Positions 47,651 through 57,179 of a stretch of DNA of 64,000 nt are shown here, piece by piece. The first letter of the stretch is position 1; each line of letters opens with the position of its first letter. The notes beneath the pieces are model-generated. The model saw only the letters and a program-made list of their open reading frames with translations, ran no database searches and was not told the origin of the DNA. The translations under genes were made by a program, and so were the position numbers. The stretch covers positions 186,001 to 250,000 of the forward strand of contig SADC01001351.1 in assembly GCA_004194705.1 (NCBI GenBank), given 5' to 3'. The stretch comes from Ditylenchus dipsaci (lineage: Eukaryota > Nematoda > Chromadorea > Rhabditida > Anguinidae).

Positions 47651-50235
47651 CAGTCAAAACTCCCATTAACTTAACCCCAAAAAAGTTCGCTCCCGCATAG
47701 GGTCCGATACATTCACTAAGTGACAATGGTAAAGTGGATGAATAAACAGAACAAATGAAAAAACCGGATTTTCAATCCCGGACTTTCTGTTTTTGTTGAC
47801 TTAAAAAATTATTGACGTATTTTCAGGTCGAATATTAATATCAAAATTTATCTTGCAAAATATTTCAAACACATCATTTTGTAGCCCTTTCTTTTCTCTT
47901 TCGATTGGTATATAAAAATTTCCCTGATTATTTTCAAAAAATCAGCATCCGACTCTTAACACAAATAAAGTCATTTCACAAAGTTTGACAAGCACTTTTG
48001 TCACCTTAACTGATCGAAATTTTGCTTGAGTGTTTTGCGCTGTGATTTTTTCTTTAATGTATGTTGTAGCGCAGATAAAGAGCTACAAAAATCTTTTTAC
48101 ATTTTTTTTTGGTAAATTTAAATGTTGGGATATAGTATCACGAAAATAGCGACTGAAATTCAAAAAATGCAGAAAAATTCATTTTTGGATATTTGGTTTT
48201 TTTCAAAAAGCCATAAATCAACATTTATATTCTCAAAAAATATTCTGCAAATTAAGTTTTCTAGCGCTTGATCTGCGCTACGACATAGTGCAATAATGTT
48301 ATCACAGCACATTAAACTTTTTCAAATTTTTCTGACCACGAGTCATTTTAACAAAACAGAAAATCCTGGGATTGAAAATCCGGTTTTTTATTTGTTCTGT
48401 CTTTTAACCCACTATGACATTGTCACTTAGTTAATGTCGATATACCATTCGATAGAGAATTTTCAGGGCTACAAGATGACATATCGTGCACGAAAAATTG
48501 AGAATTTAAAATGGTCCTACGGTGCCCTTGAAGGGTAGGGGTTTTTTTCTGGACACCCTGTAGCAAATTTATCAGGCCACACAATTTTTTTGAAGGCTAG
48601 CAAAACCAGTTGAATTTTGTTGAAACTTTTTGTACAAATCAGTGTTTTTTTGACACGTTGAAAGCAGAGTTCCTGGTGGTCATGTTGGTATAATATGAGT
48701 GTAGGTGTAGCACAACAATCATGACGCATCACTTGAAAACCTGAATAAAAGAAATAAACAAAATCGACAAGTTCTAACTAAGTTGTAACTAACTAACATT
48801 TTGAGCTTGGTTTTGCTAGCCTTCAAAAAATATATTGCTGCGCGTCTTAGTGTTTTTTGTAGCCCATTCATTTCTCTATAAAAAAATGAAAAGAATCTGA
48901 AATAAAAATAAATAAAAGTAAAAATGTGAAATTTGAAAAATTTTCAAGCCGACAAACAATTGGTAATTTTTGTGTTTTTAGTGTATTTTAAAGAATTTGA
49001 AAGCAGAGTTCCTGGCGGTTATTTTGACATATTATAAGCTTGGGAATAGTATGAAGATAATAGTGCACCACTGAAAAACCTGTGGGTGCTAGCTAAATTT
49101 CGAGCATGCAAAACTGATAACTTTCTAGACCATATTTCATTCACTTAATTCGGCCTTGAAGCAAAAACGGTCGGCACCATTGTGTTCAGCACATGCTTTT
49201 CTACCCGTTGTGACTGCTGGGCGCACCAGGGTAAGCCGTATCGAGAATTGCGCGAATTCAAAAAAAAATATAAAAAAAAAACAATATCAAAAATTTACGA
49301 GTTTATTATTTTGAGTGGGTTTTTCAGTGATTTTAAAAACAATCATTCTTACAAATTTTATTTTAACGTGTGGCCTGATAAATTTGCTACAAGATTCTGA
49401 AAAACCAATGATGAAAGTTGTATGTGTAGAAAGTTATGGCACATAGAAGTCAAAGTAAGAGAATTCCGAAAATCCGTACCTCGAGAATCAAGTGGTGATT
49501 GATCTTCACTTCACAAATAAAAACCTTATATGCTTAACATCATTTGAAAGCTGATATCTTTGCGGTCATTTCGGTATAATAACAGTGTGGGTGTAGTATG
49601 ACGATCATGACGCACCACTAAAAAATCTGTGTGTATTCAGCTGAATCTTGACCATCAACAACCTTTTCCCTTCCAGAGCCGTTTTCACCTACTTGGTCAG
49701 ACATCATAGGGAAAAGGACCCACACCATAGTGTTCAGCACATTCTTTTCTACCCGTTGTGACTGTTTTCTTTCGTTAAAACGATTGGCAAAATCGGAATC
49801 CTGACGATATTTGCAGCCAAACTGTCAAAGGAGGAAAAAGAAAATTTGGCGCTAGTATAGAATCCCCCCCCCATAAATCGGACCTTTTCAAAATCGCTGT
49901 AACTACCTTTTCAAACAACAATTAGGCTTGGCCTTTAGGCTTGGGGTAGGCCAGCGTACGGAAGTTGTGACTAATAAATAGTTTACGCACTTTTTCTGGG
50001 GTCTAGGACGTATATTTGGGTACTTTTCACTTAAGTTTTAAAGGAAAAAAATCATGGGGGGGGTGTGTGGAGTCAAAGATTGGGCCATTTCAAATTGGGC
50101 CACCGTAAATTGGACCAATTTTAATTGTGGTATTCTATACTAGGGTCGAAGGTTTTTAAAAAATCGAGATAAAAAAGTGTCGGACCCCAGGCGGGAACGG
50201 ACTTTTGGGGGTTACGTTAATGGGAACTTTGACTG
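47651..50235. mobile_element. 2.6-kb CAGTC-ended element with nested insertions
   Basis: Starts CAGTCAAAACTCCCATTAAC and ends in the matching GTTAATGGGAACTTTGACTG, with TA outside both. Just inside lie the family motifs GTTCGCTCCCGCATAGGGTCC and its complement. Nested are a long palindrome at 47706-48436 (CACTAAGTGACAATG...CATTGTCACTTAG) and an inverted pair at 48548-48582 and 49367-49397 (GCAAATTTATCAGGCCACAC). No transposase recognised. Confidence 0.75.
48659..49770 (+). repeat. Three diverged direct repeats inside the CAGTC element
   Basis: Units at about 48659-48746, 48997-49084 and 49549-49634 share TTGAAAGC.GA, GGTCAT.TTGGTATAATA, AATCATGACGCA.CACT and AAAACCTG. A second shared block, GTGTTCAGCACATGCTTTTC followed by TACCCGTTGTGACTG, occurs near 49182 and 49731, so the last two units are a duplication of about 550 bp. 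Confidence 0.6.
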
Positions 50236-50313
50236 TAAGAATTTGAAGTGTGGTCGCGTACTCGAATTCTTCATTGAAGCCCTATACGGCTTTAGCCCTA
50301 TACGGCTCAGAAC

Positions 50314-51073
50314 TAGGGTTGCTGAATAGACATATGTCCGGACATATGTCCTGCAAAATGTCCGCCCTTATTAAAACCGGACATATATAAATGAGATTGT
50401 TACACAATTTTTTTTACAGTTGTTTTGCTACTCTTTCTGATTTTTATTTTCAGATTGAAAATGACAAAAGAAAAATATAATTTATTGAAACTTTCACTAG
50501 TATTGTAAATTTAGACCACCTAGACAGTACCCGAAGCAATGGATATTACTCAAACCAACTGTAAGTTACCCGAATCATTTGGATGGATCCTAAACCACCT
50601 AGAAGCTACCCAATACCTCATAGATAGTACCCAAACCACGTGGATGCTCGAACTGCTTAATAGTTCCAGAACCAGGACCAGTATCAATAGCCACCGCATT
50701 AAATGCGAGGATAGGGATCAAATCCGCGGATTTTACGTCCTCAGGTATCTTCTCTGTTTTGTTCCTTTTTTCAGCCCTAGTTTTTCAAAAGACTATGAAT
50801 TAAGAGTTTCAGAACCAGGTCCGGTAGCAATTAATTGTAAATTTAGACAACCTAGACGATATCCAAAGCAAAACCTAAGCCAACGCGACTGGAACAAGTG
50901 GTGGAAGAAAAAGAATTGGAAACTGAGTAAAAAGATTCCATTGTAAATGAATTTGATGTATCTATGAACGATTATTGTATCGCTAATTGAATTTTTTGAA
51001 TAAAGTTTGGTTGTATAAGTGTCCGAAATTTTGGACATATGTCCATAAATGTCCGGACATTTCAGCAACCCTA
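50314..51073. mobile_element. hAT-like element A with CCGGACATATGTCC motifs
   Basis: Starts TAGGGTTGCTGAA and ends TTCAGCAACCCTA. The duplication CTCAGAAC lies at 50306-50313; its right copy (52744-52751) was split off by insertion of element B. ACATATGTCCGGACAT palindromes sit at both ends. The left interior holds decayed ~20-nt repeats of the type TACCC.AA.CA..TGGAT. A 135-codon frame spans part of it but resembles no transposase. Confidence 0.9.
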
Positions 51074-51075
51074 CT

Positions 51076-52737
51076 GGCTGTACGAGCTTTCGTAAGAAGA
51101 CAATTTCGTAAGAGCGAATTTTCGTAAGAGCGAAATTTCGTAAGAAACATTTTCGTAAGAAACATTTTCGTAACAGCGAAAATTCGTAAGAAAATTTTTC
51201 GTAAGAGCGAATTTTCGTAAGAAACTTTTTCGTAACAGCGAATTTTCGTAAGAAACCTTTTTGTAAGAGCGAAAATTCGTAACGAATTTCTTTCGTAAGA
51301 AGAAATAATCGAAATTTTTTTCACTTTTAATCAATTTTTCTAATTCAGGATTTCATCTGATTAATTTGTTTTGGCCTTTCTGTCACTGTTTGACACTTCG
51401 AACAGTTAATTATATGACTATTAACTGTATGAGCACAAAAGTCGGTAAGCATAGGTCATATGACTGAAAATTTCAATAATTAGCTGACCCCCGGATTTTT
51501 CATCCATTAGGAGACCAGCAGAAATACCCAAAAGCATGGTGAAAAACTCCGAGCTAGAATTCATATATTATATACTACACATAGCTATTTCCCATTAGTG
51601 GCATGTATGGTGCAGTAGGTAAGTTGATGGAATGAATTTTTTTCACCAGTGGTTCGATTCCACCCTCTGACTGTTTCATTTTTTTCTTAACTATTTTTGG
51701 TCAAAACATCACAGAAGCTATAAGAAACATCAAACGAGGATCAAAAAGCAAAAAAAGCAACTTAAAATATCACTAATGTTACTGAAAACCGCGTTACGAA
51801 AAAGTTTCTTACGAAAATTCGCTCTTACGAAAAAGTTTCTTACGAAAATTCGCTCTTACGAAAAAGTTTCTTACGAATTTTCGCTCTTACGAAAAAAATT
51901 TGGCATAAACTGATTTGGTTTGCGAAAAGGCTGAAATATGCCACGAAAAGATTATTTCTGCCACGAAAAACGACATATCACGAAAAAGCTGAAATGTGCC
52001 TAGAAAAAAATTATTTATGCCTTTTTCTGTCCAAGACCAACCAAATTTTGCAGAATTTTGCAAGAATTCAAAGTTTTTAGTCATGAAATAACTTGGATCC
52101 CTCAGAATCCCACCCCGGAATGGCCAGAAGCCCCTGAAAGTTGGCTTTTTGGGGGTTTACTAAAGGGGGTAAACTTTTTGCGAAAATTCGATTGAGCGGA
52201 TCAGAATCCGGTCCGATCGGCTGAATCACTCAGAATTCCAGGTTTATGGTGGTTGTGAGTGGTTCAGGGTGGAATTCTGAGTGATTCAGCCGATCGGACC
52301 GGGATTCTGATCCGCTCAATCGAATTTTCGCAAAAAGTTTTAACCCCCCCCCCTTCAGTAAACCCTCAAAAAACCAACTTTCAGTGGGTTCTGGCCATTC
52401 CGGCGTGGGATTCAGAGGGATCCAAGTTATTTAATGACTGAAAAATTTGAATTCTTGCAAAATATTGCAATATTTGGTTGGTCTTGGAGAGAAAAAGGCA
52501 TAAATAATTTTTTTCGTGGCACATTTCAGCTTTTTCGTGGTACATTTCAGCTTTTTCGTGGCACATTTCCGCTTTTTCGTGGTATGTCGTTTTTCGTGGC
52601 AGAAATAATCTTTTTCGTGGCATATTTCAGCCTTTTCGCAAACCAAATCAGTATGAGCCAAAAAATTTCTTACGAAAATTCGCTTTTACGAAAATTCGCT
52701 CTTACGAAATTGTCTTCTTACGAAAGCTCGTACAGCC
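51076..52737. mobile_element. hAT-like element B with TTCGTAAGA arrays
   Basis: Exact 8-bp duplication ACCCTACT (51068-51075, 52738-52745). The terminal repeats begin GGCTGTACGAGCTTTCGTAA. The left end is a tandem array of TTTCGTAAGARNGAA units (to about 51300), mirrored at 51787-51895 and 52660-52735. A second large palindrome (about 51895-52660) fills the right half, with arms of TTTTTCGTGGCA repeats and a centre pairing TGAGCGGATCAGAATCC with its complement. Confidence 0.9.
51600..51676 (+). other. tRNA-like sequence inside element B (degenerate)
   Basis: An A-box-like TGGTGCAGTAGGTAAG and a T arm GTGG TTCGATT CCAC are at tRNA spacing. The acceptor stem does not pair and TTTTTTT interrupts the anticodon region. 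It could be a captured tRNA pseudogene or chance similarity. Confidence 0.25.
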
Positions 52738-52941
52738 ACCCTACTCAGAACAATATATGTCTTTTTGCGTAAAATAATATTTCTTCCTGCAGCGAAAACA
52801 TCATTTGGCTTTTTTGGCTGTCGTGCTTATTCCTTCTGAGAATTTCACAATTTCCTTTTTCAAAGATTTAATTTTTTTCTGATTAGCAAGAATTCACTGA
52901 TTCTGTCTACTAGCTTTGCGAAAAGTTATCTACAAATCCCG

Positions 52942-52950
52942 GATTTTTAG
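52942..52950 (+). promoter_or_regulatory. Candidate trans-splice acceptor before DDX56
   Basis: GGATTTTTAG ends three bases before the ATG at 52954. No upstream coding exon joins in frame, so this acceptor-like site most simply serves spliced-leader addition. Inference from position and nematode biology. Confidence 0.5.
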
Positions 52951-52953
52951 AAT

Positions 52954-55786
52954 ATGGAGGATCCAAAGAGTCAGACTTCGTTCTCAAGCTTTGAATTTGA
53001 TGAGCGTCTTCAAAAGGTATTCATCACTTATGGATAGTACTAGGGCTTTACCTAGGTTTTTGCTTTTTAGGTTATTGCTGAAATCGGATGGGAACAATGC
53101 ACGCAAGTTCAGAAAGCTATGATTCCCTTAGTTCTTGAAGACAAAAATGTGTTGGCTCGTGCTAGAACAGGCTCTGGGAAGACAGGAGCATTTCTTTTAC
53201 CGATAATCCAGAAAGTTCTTTTGTATGCCACTGTGAGTCCATAATCCAATGCTTTTAAATTTAAATTCACTTGTTTAGAGTTCCAACAAAGAGACTGGTC
53301 CAGTCGCTCTGATCATTGCTCCGACGAAGGAATTAGCTAATCAAATATATGAGCTCGTTCTTAAATTGACTGCAAGCTTGGTGTTCATCCAATCCATCAA
53401 CTTTGCGCACTTTGATGAGACCAATGAAGAGGCGGTCAATGAAGTGGTGGATATCGTCGTCACAACCCCGGGTCGTCTTCTCTCTGTGCTTAAAAATAAT
53501 GACGGTCTGCTTAAAAACGTCCAGCATGTGGTTCTCGATGAAGCTGATTTGTTGTTTTCTTATGGGTTAGTCCAAATTTTACGTTTCTTCACAAGTTTTT
53601 TTTCTTACACCTATTTTTTATAGGTATCGTGATGAAATGAAGTAAGTTTACAACTTCTCTTAAATTTTTTTACAAGTCTAAGTCGGTAGCCATGAATGTA
53701 ATTCTGTAGGAAAATAAAGGCGGCTCTCCCTCCACGTTTCCAGACGATTATGACTTCAGCCACTTTAAATGAGGATCTATCAGAGCTTAAGTCGTTGTTT
53801 GTCGTTGGACCTGTGGTCTCGCTCAAGCTGAAGGTTTTTTTCTTCATGGTTTCAGCTTTCATAATAGTCTTATTTATAGGAAGGCAATTTGCCTGGAGTC
53901 AACCAGCTTACTCAATATCACATCTTTTGCAACAATGATGAGGAAAGGTTGGGAACAACTATTCTTTGTCCTTCCACCAATCTATGCTCGCTTTTTAAGA
54001 TTTACTATTCTTTTGTCTTTGATCAAGCTCAAACTGCTAATCGGAAATCCGTTATCTTCGTTTCTACTACGGATAGATGCTACAGGTTTCTTGTTCTTAT
54101 TCCGCGGTCAAATTAGAATCTAAATCAAAAACTTTAGACTCCAATTATTCTTCGAAGCCTTTAAAATTTCCGCCTGTGTTCTGAATTCGCAGATGCCCGC
54201 TAACTACAGGTACCGTGTCATTCATGAGTTCAATGAAGGAAAATATTCGGTTAGTAAGCGTATTCACATCCATTTACTAGCAGCTAGAACTTCAGTTCAT
54301 TATTGCTTCCGAGTGCAACGAAATATTTGATGAAAACGAGGAAGAGGAACAAGAAGGAAGCAAAACTAGCGCTAAGAAAGTTGGTTTTAAAAATACTTTG
54401 GACAACATTTTTCTCTGAGTTGATGTTGGTTGTTAAAATATATCCTAAAATTTTTTATATGCTTAAATTGAATTTTAGAAAGAGAAACAGAAGGGTTTGA
54501 AGAAAAAGGGCAACAAGAAAATTGACAAGGAGTCTGGAATTGGTAAAAATATATTCGAAGACCTAATCGTTACCTCTGTAATTCAGGCAGAGGAATCGAC
54601 TTCCATTTCGTCTCAAATGTTATCAACTTTGATTTCCCGACTTCAACCGATATGTAAGTTTAGTTTCTATACTCCTTGCACAGAAATGATTGTTAATATA
54701 AGGTACATTCATCGTGTGGGAAGGTAAGTGGTTTGATTTTTTTTGTTGTTGTAAATCCCGCCGTTGGCTACGTAAGTACGCAAGAACGTATGAAGCTGTT
54801 TTAGAACTGCTAGAGGGTGGAACAAAGGTACAGCGATATCCCTAGTATCGCCGGAAGAAAAGCCAGCCTTCAAAGTGATTCAGACTGAGATAAACAGACA
54901 AAGTAGGTTTTCTAAAAAAAATAGCTATAAAGACTGACCAACAATAAAAAATCATTGAAGCTAGTAATGAGGGCAGTTTTGGGGTGTTCTTCTGTGGGAT
55001 TATACATCCTGATTTTCCGAGGGTTCTCGAATTTTCGATAATTTGGCGGTTATCTTATTGAATCGAAGCTTCACTTTGACAGCTCTGTTCGTGTGCAACT
55101 CCTAAAGGAGAATAAAAGCCCGAAACTACCCAAAAATGTATGAAGTTTTTAGTTGCCCTGTAATCAATTCCTCCCGTATCAATATTTTAACAGCGCTTTT
55201 TACAGTGGGACAGGCAGTGTTGCAGCCATATGAGATTCGCATGAAAGACTTTGAAAGTTTCCAGCTCCGAGCTAGGGTAATTATTTCTTATACTATTTGT
55301 GTTCCAGCTAACGTTTTCTGATTACAGGAAGTGATTACTGCGTGCACTAAATCAATAATCAGGTGTGTTCGTGTGCCAACAAATTGCGTGTGAATATAAT
55401 TTCACTGTTAAGGGAGGCGCGCTTAGCTGAAATTCGACAGGAAATATTGAAGGCAAAACAACTGGATGCATATTTCAAGAAGAATCCGCGTGAGAAACTG
55501 GCATTGGAGCAAGATAGGAAGAAATTCAAGCTCAACATTCATAGTGCTGGAATTGTAGGTTTGCTCAGTTCCTTGAGTTTGAATTAATTGCGCTTTTCAG
55601 GCTGATGTCACTGATTATATGGTTCCGAAAGCACTGAGGGGTCAGAACTTCGGTATTCGAGATCAAAAAAGTGGCGGAAGCGGTAAGCCTGGAATCCGCA
55701 AAAGAAATCGTGGCAAACAATTGAGTACAGCACAAAGACGTCACAAGAAAATGCAAAGTGATCCGCTTCAATCTTTCAATTTTTAA
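52954..55786 (+). CDS. DDX56: DEAD-box RNA helicase DDX56/Dbp9-type
   Basis: ATP-dependent RNA helicase of the nucleolar Dbp9/DDX56 family, needed for large-subunit ribosome assembly. Seventeen exons: 52954-53016, 53071-53232, 53279-53565, 53624-53641, 53710-53833, 53880-53947, 54000-54085, 54138-54249, 54296-54379, 54479-54542, 54587-54653, 54703-54723, 54805-54902, 55206-55276, 55328-55362, 55413-55554, 55601-55786. Motifs in order: Q (GWEQCTQVQ), I (ARTGSGKT), Ia (APTKELA), Ib (TTPGRLL), II (VLDEADLL), III (MTSATL), IV (KSVIFVSTTDR), V (GRGIDF), VI (HRVGRTAR). The tail has the family KNPREKLALE and DYMVPKALRG. An acidic/Lys-rich insert lies between IV and V. The exon sum is one base short of whole codons; one A is missing at the run near 54046, just before motif IV. 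With it, 562 residues. Three acceptors read AAG. Confidence 0.93.
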
Positions 55787-55994
55787 TTCGTCGTTTGTTG
55801 TCTCGATAATTTGTTATTGTTGTTGATCGTGAATATAAAATTTTGCGTATAAATTTGTGTGTGCAATTGTAGAAGGAAGGCATCGAAAATTTCGATTGAT
55901 ATCCGATATTATGTATGAACTTTTATGGAATTTACAATGTGAGTTAGAATCCCTGCAAAATTTGTTTTTATATGTTTCATTTTGATGTAGATAG

Positions 55995-56320
55995 TAGAGT
56001 TGGCCCGGCATTCCGGTTTCCCGGAATTCCGGTCTTTTTTTTGGATTCCGGTTCCGGTGAAAGCGTATTTCCAATTTTTGAACGATTTTTTCGTGTTACA
56101 TATAAATATATACAAAAAATCATGTAAACAGGCAGCGATTTTTTTTGAAAATTTCTTTTTTCGACTTTGGTTTTGGTTTCGGCAAAAGTGAAATTCCGAT
56201 TCCGGTTCCGGTTTCTACAAAAATCAAATTCCGGTTCTCACAAATCTAAAATTCCGGTTCCTATTTTTACAAATCTAAAATTCCGGTTCCGGTCCAAATA
56301 TCGATTCCGAGCCAGCTCTA
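55995..56320. mobile_element. hAT-like MITE with ATTCCGGTTCCGG repeats
   Basis: Exact 8-bp duplication GTAGATAG (55987-55994, 56321-56328). It starts TAGAGTTGG and ends CCAGCTCTA. Both sides repeat AATTCCGGTTCC. It lies 200 bp beyond the DDX56 stop, in the DDX56-CDK7 gap. Confidence 0.88.
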
Positions 56321-56645
56321 GTAGATAGGACATCGTACCAGCATGCTGGGCTTTTTATGGCGCCCATGAAGGAAGTCGGATGTCGAGGGCTTTAAAATTC
56401 TCTAGCTCTGTGATATTTTGACTTTCTGTACTTTAAACTAATTCAATCTATTCTGAGGGTCCTGTCGCCCAAAAAAATAAATTTCCATAGTTAGCAATCG
56501 GATGATTGACTTTCTTCTTCAACAGACTCCCTACTGCTCTTGTGAGCGAGATCCACTCACACCGGCGTTGTTTCTGGGATTGTTGCTCAATTTGACACTG
56601 TCCATTACACAGAATATAAGAAACCAGATGTTTGAGCCTGGTATA

Positions 56646-57054
56646 TAGTCGACTCTGTCAACGACGCACACCCAAAAGGTTTGTTCCAGCTTAGGGCCCG
56701 ACACTTTTTACCCTAAATTTCAGAGCAGAATTTTATTTTCTAGCCTAGTGCTAAAATTACGAGGATTCCGATTTTACGGATAGTCCTGTGAAACATTATA
56801 GTTTCATCATTTAAATCCGCGACTCTCCGAATAGCGTACACTTATTTAAGAAACATGCGTTCGTCATTGGGAGAGTTGCGGGTCTAAATAGGTGAAAATA
56901 AAGTGGTTTACAAAAATGATCGACAAAATTAGAGTCCTTGCGATTTTTCTGCACTAGGTTGGCGTTTTACATTCAACAAATAGATCCAAAATTTAGGGTT
57001 AAAAAAACCGGTCCCTAGTCTGGAACGAACTTATGTTATTGACATTGTCGACTG
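56646..57054. mobile_element. 409-bp AGTCGACT-ended element, near-complete
   Basis: Left TAGTCGACTCTGTCAA, right ATTGTCGACTG; both ends then carry the family signature (GTTTGTTCCAGCTTAGGGCC near 56680 and its complement near 57010). Non-coding. Its right end is 125 bp upstream of the CDK7 start. Confidence 0.7.
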
Positions 57055-57169
57055 TTAACCGAAAATTAGAAAATTTGTGAGAAATCAGAAAAGTAATATT
57101 TCAAGTACAGGCCAGCTGGTCGCGATTATTGTGCTCCAAGCTTTACACTTTTTATAGTATTCATTCATG

Positions 57170-57177
57170 TACTTTAG
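57170..57177 (+). promoter_or_regulatory. Candidate trans-splice acceptor before CDK7
   Basis: TACTTTAG ends two bases before the ATG at 57180, and no upstream exon is evident. As for DDX56, this suits spliced-leader addition. Inference. Confidence 0.45.
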
Positions 57178-57179
57178 AA

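Noticed and set aside
50539..50946. 135-codon frame in element A as a possible transposase
   Set aside because: No hAT, mariner or piggyBac catalytic or dimerisation motif; the first half is translated 20-nt repeats.
51076..51300. Regular short repeats as a CRISPR-like array
   Set aside because: The units run head-to-tail without unique spacers, sit in an element with an 8-bp duplication, and the genome is eukaryotic.
54373..54418. Helicase exon 9 reading on through KVGFKNTLDNIFL to a stop
   Set aside because: A donor AAA|GTTGGT and the acceptor at 54478 join in phase to the Lys-rich exon leading into motif V, so the read-through is intronic.
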